In this document: positions 1 through 5,206 of the stretch, piece by piece
Layout: every line of letters begins with the position of its first letter
How positions within the stretch are numbered: the stretch's first letter is position 1
Source: Bacillota bacterium
GTDB taxonomy: Bacteria; Bacillota; Clostridia; Lachnospirales; Lachnospiraceae
Length of the DNA: 6,285 nt
Reading direction: 5' to 3'
NCBI GenBank assembly: GCA_023424235.1
Contig: JAFAEB010000370.1
Location: 1 to 6,285, forward strand
Made by a program: the position numbers and the translations under genes
Notes under the pieces: model-generated
The model's input: the letters and a program-made list of their open reading frames with translations, nothing else
Database searches by the model: none
Told to the model about the DNA's origin: nothing

Positions 1-299
1 AACTTCTCCCATTACAGTCAATTATTTGACATTCCCTCTATCAAACGCCAATTGACAGGCTTTTGACTTTAGTAGCTTCATAAGTTCTTTTATCTTCTCA
101 AAGCTTTGAAGACAAAGTGCCTTGCTAATTTGATGCCGAGGTCTTAAGCCGCAAGTTGCTTAAGGTCGACAGCTGCCACTAGGCAGCGTACGCTAAATTT
201 TCGTCTGCGTTTAAATTTAATTTCTAAGTTGATGACGCGGTCCTAGTCCGCGAATGGCTATTACAACTTCAAAACCCCCGTCGAAACCAGTACAACCCC
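1..299 (-). ncRNA. ssrA: tmRNA (transfer-messenger RNA), 5' part, 3' end cut by window edge
   Basis: Trans-translation RNA that enters stalled ribosomes with SmpB, adds a degradation tag to the unfinished protein and releases the ribosome. Read on the minus strand, the mature RNA should begin with GGGG at 299, followed by the diagnostic tmRNA 5' signature CTGGTTTCGACGGGGG. A GAAGTTG...CAACTT pairing and a CGCGG/CCGCG stem follow, as expected for the helix-2/pseudoknot-1 area. Next come the tag reading frame (179-208), a hairpin with the tag stop codon in its loop (172-187), and a CTTAAGC/GCTTAAG stem typical of pseudoknot 2. About 299 nt are present of a usual length near 350-360. The T arm, the 3' acceptor strand and CCA must lie to the left of the window. 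It is the third partner of the rnr-smpB module, here separated from smpB by about 1.7 kb. Identification is very secure from the signature and tag; the exact 5' end is inferred from acceptor-stem convention. Confidence 0.96.
179..208 (-). other. tmRNA tag-peptide reading frame (ADENLAYAA, stop TAG)
   Basis: The frame GCA GAC GAA AAT TTA GCG TAC GCT GCC TAG encodes ADENLAYAA. With the alanine carried by the tmRNA itself, the appended tag would be A-ADENLAYAA. GCA is taken as the resume codon because it follows an A-rich TTTAAAC stretch and because known Clostridia tags begin at the same place (for example ADDNFAIAA-type tags). One codon earlier (AAC) is possible but less likely. The TAG stop sits in the loop of the hairpin GCTGCC-TAGT-GGCAGC at 172-187 (helix 5), as in many bacterial tmRNAs. 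The tag ends YAA rather than the commoner LAA. Confidence 0.88.
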
Positions 300-305
300 T
301 TAATT

Positions 306-361
306 TAATAAGGTATTACACATAAGTTTTTCAGACGATTTTTCGTTACAATAAGAGTATA
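306..361 (-). promoter_or_regulatory. possible ssrA promoter region, weak boxes
   Basis: ssrA needs a promoter here because the gene upstream on the same strand is a separate small gene. Two -10 candidates are visible on the minus strand. TATACT (356-361) would give a leader of about 50 nt. TAATAC (313-318) would give a leader of about 7 nt before the mature 5' end. Neither has a convincing -35 box at 16-18 bp. The choice between them is open, and RNase P would trim the leader in either case. Confidence 0.25.
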
Positions 362-370
362 ACCTTTAAA

Positions 371-392
371 TGTGTCTAAATTGTGTCCAAAT
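371..392. repeat. tandem 11-bp direct repeat upstream of ssrA
   Basis: Two adjacent copies, tgtgtctaaat (371-381) and tgtgtccaaat (382-392), differ at one base; the bases after them (tgtaaat) look like a decayed third start. An 11-bp period is about one helical turn, so both copies face the same side of the DNA, upstream of the likely ssrA promoter. A regulator-binding role is inference only. Confidence 0.6.
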
Positions 393-454
393 TGTAAATA
401 TATAAACATAATTTATAGTAGTTTACTAGAAAATTTGTCTGATATTTACAATTT
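389..454. repeat. 13-bp perfect inverted repeat with a smaller hairpin inside
   Basis: The arms AAATTGTAAATAT (389-401) and ATATTTACAATTT (442-454) are perfect complements separated by 40 nt. Inside, TAGTA-GTT-TACTA forms a second small stem, extended imperfectly by AATTT/AAATT on its flanks, so the whole 66 bp can fold as a nested structure. It lies between the 78-aa gene (stop at 479) and ssrA, downstream of the former on the minus strand. It may serve as a weak, AT-only transcription terminator, or be the remnant of a small inverted-repeat element. There is no GC-rich core, so terminator function is uncertain. Confidence 0.5.
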
Positions 455-478
455 TTAATTTAATATAGAATATTTAAT

Positions 479-715
479 TTATTTTATATCCACACGAATC
501 AGCCGAATCCCCTTAGGTAAATCTTCACTTCTTCTCATTGCCTGATGAGCTCTATCCACTAATTTAAGCTTTGTATCTTCCGGCAATCCTTCATCAAATT
601 CGTATATGTATTCTTTATTGGTTGAATTCAATGCTACATTTAATATCGATCCACCTCTATTGCAATATTCAGCTAAAGCATCACTTATTATCTTTTTATA
701 TTCATCATATGTCAT
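479..715 (-). CDS. hypothetical protein, 78 aa
   Basis: I do not recognise this small soluble protein. The ATG at 713-715 is preceded by a good ribosome binding site (AGGAGTG, 721-727) at suitable spacing, and the gene has a near-consensus promoter upstream, so it is very likely expressed. The sequence begins MTYDEYKKIISDALAEYC, an amphipathic helix. The middle, around GGSILNVALNSTNKEYIYEF (residues 21-40), looks beta-forming. A second helix with basic residues (KLVDRAHQAMRRSEDLP) follows, and then a strand ending RLIRVDIK. That suggests a compact alpha/beta domain. There is no signal peptide, membrane segment or recognised catalytic motif. It is transcribed towards ssrA and away from the 189-aa gene. 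A role in trans-translation is not supported by anything but position. Confidence 0.75.
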   Translation of the reverse strand: MTYDEYKKIISDALAEYCNRGGSILNVALNSTNKEYIYEFDEGLPEDTKLKLVDRAHQAMRRSEDLPKGIRLIRVDIK

Positions 716-750
716 ATAATCACTCCTAACTAGAATCTTAAAATTAAATC

Positions 751-779
751 ATTATATTATTATATGCAGTTGATGACAA
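751..779 (-). promoter_or_regulatory. sigma-A type promoter of the 78-aa gene
   Basis: On the minus strand, TTGTCA (774-779) is followed after exactly 17 bp by TATAAT (751-756). This is one mismatch from the consensus -35 and a perfect -10. The start of transcription would be near 745, giving a leader of about 30 nt that carries the AGGAGTG site. It is the best promoter in the window by eye. A poorer plus-strand candidate for the divergent gene overlaps it (TTGATG 770-775, TATATT 791-796, 15-bp spacer). Confidence 0.75.
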
Positions 780-883
780 AAAGATACGAATATATTGTAA
801 GTTCTAAGTAAATTCTACTGCTTTTAGGGTAACATAGTATCAAAACTCTACTTGATTCATCTATAAACTTTCGTACATTTTAT

Positions 884-924
884 AGGCAATATCATATCCT
901 ATTATAAGATTATTCTGATTGCCT
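884..924. repeat. 7-bp inverted repeat just before the 189-aa gene
   Basis: AGGCAAT (884-890) and ATTGCCT (918-924) are perfect complements with a 27-nt loop. The right arm ends one base before the GGAG ribosome binding site (925-928), so a hairpin in the mRNA leader could affect translation of the gene starting at 933. The stem is short and the loop long, so chance occurrence is quite possible. The rest of the 716-932 interval is AT-rich and shows nothing else clear. Confidence 0.3.
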
Positions 925-932
925 GGAGTGGT

Positions 933-1502
933 ATGCCAATTAAAACCATGACTACAACAAACAACTACTACTCAAATGAAGATTTAAGAAATACCTTACG
1001 CTTACTTTGGATAGAAAAATTCATATGGACACGATTTTATCTTGTTAGCAGGTTTGCAGGGTTAGACGATATCGTAATACTATCAAATCGGATTTATGAA
1101 TCTGCTATTGCTATTTCTAATTTATTTAACCTATATTATGGTAGCACAGCGAAACAGCAAATAGAAAACTTTCTCCGGCAAGATATTTCATACAATTTAT
1201 CGTATATTGACAGTTTACTAACCAAGGAAATGGAACTGTCCAAAGATATAATTGATAAATGGAAGCTTAATGCTATGGAATTTGCAAACTATCTGTCTAC
1301 TATTAATAAAGAGTACAATAAGGATGATTTATATCAGATTTTTAGTAACTTAATTGATCTAAATATACACGAAGCAAATAAACGCTTAGATAAGGATTAT
1401 GTTACAGATATAGGTCAGTTTGACTTAATTGCTTATTTATCCAATAGTCTTTCCGATTATCTCTGGTCTGGAATTATTAATACCTTTTATAGAAATAAAT
1501 AG
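933..1502 (+). CDS. uncharacterised helical protein, resembles a family often mislabelled acetylglutamate kinase
   Basis: 189 aa, function unknown. From memory, the body matches a Bacillus/Clostridia family of about 150-180 aa commonly but wrongly labelled acetylglutamate kinase. Its members read roughly LRxLWEQHVxWTRxxIxSxxFxLPD...RLLxNxxDFxxxLxxxYG, then KWYANADEIAxFLxxINPxW and LTxxEAxxxL...Y..DIxxxDxIE. Here the corresponding parts are LRLLWIEKFIWTRFYLVSRFAGLDD (residues 22-46), NLYYG (66-70), KWKLNAMEFANYLSTINKEY (about 110-129) and NIHEANKRLDKDYVTDIGQFDLI. None of the amino-acid kinase fold glycine motifs are visible, so the kinase label should not be used. Several usual residues are changed (WEQH to WIEK, NPYW to NKEY), so this is a divergent member. 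No signal peptide or clear membrane span is seen. The ATG at 933 has GGAG at 925-928; the in-frame ATG at 948 lacks a ribosome binding site. The reading frame is open back to 867 but without an ATG. The next gene starts 115 bp later on the same strand without a strong terminator, so the two may be co-transcribed. Confidence 0.8.
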   Translation: MPIKTMTTTNNYYSNEDLRNTLRLLWIEKFIWTRFYLVSRFAGLDDIVILSNRIYESAIAISNLFNLYYGSTAKQQIENFLRQDISYNLSYIDSLLTKEMELSKDIIDKWKLNAMEFANYLSTINKEYNKDDLYQIFSNLIDLNIHEANKRLDKDYVTDIGQFDLIAYLSNSLSDYLWSGIINTFYRNK

Positions 1503-1564
1503 TTGGTAAAAAACATCTTAAATAAGATTAAATAAAATAAATATTTTTATGAATTTCTATCACA

Positions 1565-1592
1565 TTCAACATAATACGACATATTATATACT
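1565..1592 (+). promoter_or_regulatory. possible promoter of the cysteine-rich gene
   Basis: TATACT (1587-1592) is a good -10 box, with TTCAAC (1565-1570) as a poor -35 at 16 bp. Transcription would start near 1599, just ahead of the GGAGGG site. The overlapping string CATATTATA (1580-1588) also fits the CATAnnnTA -10 pattern described for the mother-cell sporulation factor sigma-K, with ACA at 1562-1564 as a loose -35. AT-rich DNA makes both patterns easy to find by chance. Confidence 0.3.
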
Positions 1593-1617
1593 ATCATATA
1601 AATTGGAGGGATTATTT

Positions 1618-1947
1618 ATGAATGGAACCAAGGAATTCATTAACAACACTGGTTTAAATCTTAAAGTTATTTTAACTGTTAGATGCGGCGACAGACCAGG
1701 TTGTGTTTATAACGTTGAAGAATTTTGTTTACGCTGCGGAGAAAAAAAATGTGTAAACTTCGGTAATGAATGCAATAACCAGCTTGATGGTATTCGTGCT
1801 TTTTCAGATGACAATGGCGGATGCACAGAAACAGCTCTATTTGTAAGATGCTGTGGAAGTCCAATAGATAGATTATTAAATAAAAACCGTGAAATTGTTT
1901 TTGTAAGAGCTGCTCAATCTTTGGTTATCTCAGGATGCCATCGTTAA
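1618..1947 (+). CDS. cysteine-rich hypothetical protein, 109 aa
   Basis: I do not recognise a named family. The frame is open from an ATG at 1549, but the ATG at 1618 directly follows a strong ribosome binding site (GGAGGG, 1605-1610), while 1549 has none, so 1618 is chosen. Ten of 109 residues are cysteine, at 23, 29, 37, 40, 45, 52, 69, 78, 79 and 107. They include a CxxC (37-40) and a CC pair (78-79). Six of the ten lie in residues 23-52, which could be a metal site or a disulfide-linked region. The rest looks beta-rich: LNLKVILTVR, ALFVRCCGSPIDRLL, REIVFVRAAQSLVISG. The N-terminus (MNGTKEFINNTGLNLK) is neither a signal peptide nor a membrane anchor. Small cysteine-rich proteins without signals are found in spore coats and among metal-binding proteins of Clostridia; either role is conjecture here. 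It lies downstream of the 189-aa gene and ends in the shared bidirectional terminator. Confidence 0.8.
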   Translation: MNGTKEFINNTGLNLKVILTVRCGDRPGCVYNVEEFCLRCGEKKCVNFGNECNNQLDGIRAFSDDNGGCTETALFVRCCGSPIDRLLNKNREIVFVRAAQSLVISGCHR

Positions 1948-1957
1948 TATAATATAC

Positions 1958-2028
1958 GAACCGTTTAAAATAAGGAGCTTTTCTTCATAGGTTAATTCTA
2001 TGGAGAAAAGCTCCTATTTTAATGGTTC
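1958..2028. terminator. bidirectional terminator between the cysteine-rich gene and smpB
   Basis: A near-perfect hairpin has arms at 1958-1990 and 1998-2028 and a 7-nt loop (gttaatt). Each arm runs from GAACC through an A/T stretch and the core AGGAGCTTTTCT to CATAG, with only a few mismatches or bulges. The core stem GGAGCTTTTC/GAAAAGCTCC is followed by TATTTTAA on the plus strand and TTATTTTAAA on the minus strand, so it can end transcription from both sides. The smpB stop is 3 bp to its right and the cysteine-rich gene stops 10 bp to its left. Confidence 0.88.
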
Positions 2029-2031
2029 ATA

Positions 2032-2496
2032 TTAAATATTTTTTATCTTAAAATCCTTTTCCGCTTCTCTTCTCTGATCTTTTTTCGCTATATCTTCTCT
2101 CTTATCATATAGCTTTTTACCTCTTGCAAGACCAATTTCAACCTTTACTAAGCTTCCTTTCAAATAAATGGTTAGAGGTACTATTGTATATCCTTTTTGA
2201 GCAACTTTTCCCATAATCTTATTAATTTCATAATTATGAAGTAAGAGTTTTTTCACTCTTAACGGATCTTTATTGAATATATTACCTTTTTCATAAGGAC
2301 TTATGTGCATGTTATATACAAAGACTTCACCGTTTTCTACACGAATAAAGGATTCTTTAATACTACATCTTCCCATTCGTATTGATTTAACTTCTGTACC
2401 ATGTAATACAATACCAGTCTCAAAGGTTTCTTCTATGAAGTAATCAAATCTTGCTTTTTTATTATTAGCAATCAACTTATAACTATCTTTGCTCAT
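2032..2496 (-). CDS. smpB: SsrA-binding protein SmpB
   Basis: Cytoplasmic RNA-binding protein that binds the tRNA-like domain of tmRNA and brings it to ribosomes stalled on mRNA without a stop codon. The 154 aa match the usual length of 150-160. The sequence shows the family pattern: NKKARFDYFIEETFETGIVLHGTEVKSIR (residues 12-40), SFIRVENGEVFVYNMHISPYEKGN (49-72), RVKKLLLH (80-87), a GYTIVPLTIYLKGSLVKVEIGLARGKKLYDKRE region (102-134), and a basic C-terminal tail DIAKKDQRREAEKDFK. The tail becomes a helix in the mRNA channel during trans-translation. The start ATG (2494-2496) has GGGAGC upstream at normal spacing. It lies 46 bp after rnr with no terminator between, so the two are probably co-transcribed. 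A hairpin terminator follows the stop immediately. Its RNA partner ssrA is on the same strand but separated by three small genes. Confidence 0.98.
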   Translation of the reverse strand: MSKDSYKLIANNKKARFDYFIEETFETGIVLHGTEVKSIRMGRCSIKESFIRVENGEVFVYNMHISPYEKGNIFNKDPLRVKKLLLHNYEINKIMGKVAQKGYTIVPLTIYLKGSLVKVEIGLARGKKLYDKREDIAKKDQRREAEKDFKIKNI

Positions 2497-2542
2497 ACTT
2501 AGCTCCCATCTTTTAATAATCTCTTACTAAGGGAAATGTTCT

Positions 2543-4699
2543 TTATTGCATCTCATCCTCTTTCATGTCATCTGCTTTACTAACTAAAGCAAAATCGATT
2601 GTCTTTAATAATTTATCAGTAGATATTACTTCTACTAAAATTTTCTCACCAAGCTTATAGCTCTTTCGTGTATGCTCACCTATTAACATATAATGCTCTT
2701 CATCATAAATAAAGTAATCATTCATCATATCGGATACACGAACCATGCCTTCAACCGTATTAGGTAATTCTACATATAGCCCCCAATTGGTTACTCCTGA
2801 TATAACACCCCAGAAAGTTTCGCCAATAAAATTACTCATATACTCTACTTTTTTAAGCTTCTCAACATCACGTTCTGCATCATCAGCTCTACGTTCTGTT
2901 ATACTTGATTGCCTTGCTACATCATTTAAAATCTTATTATAGTGAGTGATTCTCTTTTCACTCATTTTCCCCCTAAGATTTTCTTTAATAATTCGATGTA
3001 TCTGTAAATCTGGATATCTTCTTATTGGTGATGTGAAATGACAATAGTATTTGGTGGCTAAACCAAAATGTCCATCACTTGTCGTAGTATAATTTGCTCT
3101 TTTCATAGAACGAAGTGTTAGTCGACTTATTAATGCTTCCTCTGGTGTACCATCTATTTTTAGTAGTAATTTTTGCAATTCTTTCGGATGAATTTCATCT
3201 TGAGTAATACGTATGCTATAACCGAAATTATTAATGAATATACCTAATAATTTAATTTTCTCTGAATCAGGATTTTCATGACTACGATATACAAAAGGTA
3301 ACTCTTGCCAGAAAAAGTCTTCTGCAATTGTTTCATTTGCAATAAGCATAAAGTCTTCTATAATCTTAGTCGCTTTATTTCTTTCATATGGTTTAATATC
3401 AATTGGATGGCCTTCTTTATCTAAATAAATTTTACTTTCAGGAAAATCGAAATCAATGGAACCACGTTTTCTTCTACGCTCTCTTAATAAATCTGCTAGT
3501 TCAAGCATTAACTCAAACATAGGAATTAGTTCTTCATATTCTTTTCTCTCATCTTCATCATGATCTTCTAGTATTTTCTTTACACTGGTATAAGACATCC
3601 TTCGATTAACATTAATTACAGTTTCTGCGACTTCATGTCCAATTACATTCCCTTTTTCATCAATATCCATAAAGCAGCTTAATGCAAGTCGATCTACTGA
3701 TGCATTAAGTGAACAGATTCCATTTGATAATTTATGTGGAAGCATAGGAATTACACGATCTACTAAATATACACTAGTTCCCCTCTTTAATGCTTCTTTA
3801 TCAAGAGGTGATCCTTCTGTGACATAGTTCGTTACGTCTGCTATATGCACACCTAGTTTATAAATACCGTTTTCCTTGCTAATTGTGATAGCATCGTCTA
3901 GATCCTTAGCATCTTCACCGTCTATGGTAACTGTAACTAGATTTCTAATATCCTTTCTTCCTGCAATATCTTCACTGCTAACTTCCTCTGGAATGGTATT
4001 TAATTGTCTCATTACTTCAGGTGGAAATTCCATTGGTAAATTATATGACATAATAACAGACATAATATCAACTCCAGGATCATTAATATGACCTAAGATT
4101 TGAATTATCTTACCTTCTGGATTCTTATCAGCACTACCATAATCCGTTAGTTTAACTACTACTTTATGGCCATTTACAGCACCTTTCGTAAATTCCTTTG
4201 GAATAAATATGTCCTTACCAAACTTTTGATTGTCTGCAATTACAAAACCAAAATTTTTACTCTTTTCAAAGGTTCCAACTACAGTTTCATTTGCACGTTC
4301 AACTACTCGTACAATTTCACCTTCACGCCTTTTCCCTGTTCTATCTTTCTTTATAGCAACTATGACTTTATCGCCGTGTAGTGCACCTTTCGTCCCACTC
4401 TCTGGAATAAATATATCTTCTTCCTCACTAGATGTTACTACAAAGCCAAAGCCTCTTTGGGTTCCTTGATACGTACCTGTAATCGTACTTCCATCGGATA
4501 GTTTATACTTACCTGAACTGTCTATCTCAATAACTCCATCAATAATTAGTGACTCTAAAACCTCTCTCAATTCTTGCTTTTCATCTCTAGGAACTTGTAA
4601 GATAGTCGCAAGCTCTTTAAACTTCATTGGATTATAAGTACTACTACTTATAAACTCTTTTAGTAATTTCTTTTTTTCATCGATTATTATATTATTCAT
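2543..4699 (-). CDS. rnr: ribonuclease R (3'-5' exoribonuclease)
   Basis: Processive 3'-5' exoribonuclease of the RNB family. It degrades structured RNA and, with SmpB-tmRNA, the faulty mRNA from stalled ribosomes. From the ATG at 4697-4699 it is 718 aa. Domains in order: an N-terminal helix-turn-helix-like part (about 1-68); two cold-shock/OB domains (about 73-135, with RGFGFVV, and 140-200, with NFGFVIADN); the RNB catalytic domain (about 250-575); and a C-terminal S1 domain (about 626-706, GVISGVTNWGLYVELPNTVEG). The catalytic acidic cluster TIDGEDAKDLDDA supplies D260, D266, D268 and D269, corresponding to D272, D278, D280 and D281 of the E. coli enzyme. The conserved HFTSPIRRYPDL is at 554-565. 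The C-terminus is short and acidic (DDMKEDEMQ), lacking the lysine-rich tail of E. coli RNase R. An in-frame TTG at 4711 would add four residues, but it lies inside the GGAGG ribosome binding site (4705-4709) that serves the ATG, so it is rejected. The gene precedes smpB, fitting a ribosome-rescue operon. Confidence 0.98.
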   Translation of the reverse strand: MNNIIIDEKKKLLKEFISSSTYNPMKFKELATILQVPRDEKQELREVLESLIIDGVIEIDSSGKYKLSDGSTITGTYQGTQRGFGFVVTSSEEEDIFIPESGTKGALHGDKVIVAIKKDRTGKRREGEIVRVVERANETVVGTFEKSKNFGFVIADNQKFGKDIFIPKEFTKGAVNGHKVVVKLTDYGSADKNPEGKIIQILGHINDPGVDIMSVIMSYNLPMEFPPEVMRQLNTIPEEVSSEDIAGRKDIRNLVTVTIDGEDAKDLDDAITISKENGIYKLGVHIADVTNYVTEGSPLDKEALKRGTSVYLVDRVIPMLPHKLSNGICSLNASVDRLALSCFMDIDEKGNVIGHEVAETVINVNRRMSYTSVKKILEDHDEDERKEYEELIPMFELMLELADLLRERRRKRGSIDFDFPESKIYLDKEGHPIDIKPYERNKATKIIEDFMLIANETIAEDFFWQELPFVYRSHENPDSEKIKLLGIFINNFGYSIRITQDEIHPKELQKLLLKIDGTPEEALISRLTLRSMKRANYTTTSDGHFGLATKYYCHFTSPIRRYPDLQIHRIIKENLRGKMSEKRITHYNKILNDVARQSSITERRADDAERDVEKLKKVEYMSNFIGETFWGVISGVTNWGLYVELPNTVEGMVRVSDMMNDYFIYDEEHYMLIGEHTRKSYKLGEKILVEVISTDKLLKTIDFALVSKADDMKEDEMQ

Positions 4700-4745
4700 A
4701 AACGCCTCCAAACTTTAGGCTTAACCTGTTTTATCTTTATTACTT

Positions 4746-4754
4746 AGTATACCA
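4746..4754 (-). promoter_or_regulatory. extended -10 promoter of rnr-smpB
   Basis: On the minus strand, TGGTATACT is an extended -10 element (TG-n-TATACT); no good -35 lies 17 bp upstream, which extended -10 promoters tolerate. Transcription would begin near 4739, about 40 nt before the rnr start. Its position just after the secG terminator supports an independent rnr-smpB transcript. Confidence 0.55.
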
Positions 4755-4820
4755 TAATTACCCTATAATTAATACATTAAATTAGACTTAATCACTTATA
4801 TCAGCATTTTTATTTGGATC

Positions 4821-4851
4821 AAAAAACACCCTACAATATGTAGAGTGTTTT
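4821..4851 (-). terminator. intrinsic terminator of secG
   Basis: On the minus strand, AAAACACTCTACA pairs with TGTAGGGTGTTTT around a 3-nt loop. There is one G-T wobble, and the strand ends in a run of T residues (4826-4821). It lies 17 bp past the secG stop and ahead of the rnr promoter. The plus-strand version has a C-A mismatch in place of the wobble, so it should work in the minus direction. Readthrough could still feed rnr. Confidence 0.82.
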
Positions 4852-4867
4852 AATAGCAATATTTTCA

Positions 4868-5104
4868 TTAGATCAAATTAAGTACTACAGAAAGAAGTAG
4901 AAAACCAACAGCTAATGCTTTTGTTATCTTTTCTAACGCGCCTTCCATGGAACGTCCTTTATTCTTACCCCAGTAGGAATCTGCTACACCATTGATAGAA
5001 CCAGATAATCCTGCTGATTTACCTTCCTGCATTAATACTATAACAACTAAAGCGATACATACGATTACATAAATGATTGTTACGATTGCTCTTAAAATAT
5101 CCAT
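4868..5104 (-). CDS. secG: protein translocase subunit SecG
   Basis: Small inner-membrane subunit of the SecYEG protein-export channel that assists SecA-driven translocation. The 78 aa show the family layout. Transmembrane helix 1 (about 4-25, LRAIVTIIYVIVCIALVVIVL) leads into the conserved MQEGKSAGLSG (25-35). A cytoplasmic stretch follows (SINGVADSYWGKNKGRSMEGALEKI), then transmembrane helix 2 (about 61-78, KALAVGFLLLSVVLNLI). The start is ATG 5102-5104, with AGGAGG at 5112-5117 spaced 7 nt; the adjacent ATG at 5105-5107 (4 nt spacing) is also possible and would add one Met. The frame extends further to 5164, but that N-terminus (MLKNYMFYGRITIRALGGV) overlaps the promoter and ribosome binding site and is not SecG-like. 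Upstream is gpmI; downstream are a terminator and rnr. The gene order gpmI-secG-rnr-smpB is familiar in Firmicutes. Confidence 0.96.
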   Translation of the reverse strand: MDILRAIVTIIYVIVCIALVVIVLMQEGKSAGLSGSINGVADSYWGKNKGRSMEGALEKITKALAVGFLLLSVVLNLI

Positions 5105-5132
5105 CATCACACCTCCTAAAGCTCTAATGGTA

Positions 5133-5161
5133 ATTCTACCATAGAACATATAATTTTTCAA
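5133..5161 (-). promoter_or_regulatory. promoter of secG
   Basis: On the minus strand, TTGAAA (5156-5161) and TAGAAT (5133-5138) are spaced by 17 bp, and TGG directly before the -10 makes it an extended type. Transcription would start near 5126, leaving a leader of about 20 nt that contains the AGGAGG site. Thus secG can be made independently of gpmI. No clear terminator is seen between gpmI and this promoter. Confidence 0.7.
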
Positions 5162-5206
5162 CATTTATTTTGGTACAAGTTTACATACCTCTTATGAAAT
5201 CAGGTT

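Noticed and set aside
1509..1526. Small hairpin ATCTTA-AA-TAAGAT after the 189-aa gene as a terminator
   Set aside because: AT-only stem of six pairs with almost no loop and no T run directly behind; too weak to call.
1549..1617. N-terminal extension of the cysteine-rich gene to the ATG at 1549
   Set aside because: No ribosome binding site precedes 1549, while GGAGGG lies directly before 1618; the extension would also cover the likely promoter.
1679..1864. Minus-strand open frame of 61 codons inside the cysteine-rich gene
   Set aside because: It lies wholly opposite a gene with a strong ribosome binding site, has no good start signal and no recognisable protein features.
1..2028. Toxin-antitoxin, defence island, CRISPR or retron in the accessory stretch
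   Set aside because: No spaced repeats, reverse transcriptase, nuclease, antitoxin-like DNA-binding motif or overlapping gene pair is visible.
2745..4469. Several plus-strand open frames of 65-79 codons opposite rnr
   Set aside because: They are antisense shadows of a well-conserved gene, biased by its codon use, without start signals.
4700..4711. TTG start for rnr at 4711
   Set aside because: The TTG is part of the GGAGG ribosome binding site for the ATG at 4699, and has no such site of its own.
5105..5164. Longer secG starting at 5164
   Set aside because: The extra residues run through the promoter and AGGAGG site and do not resemble SecG N-termini.
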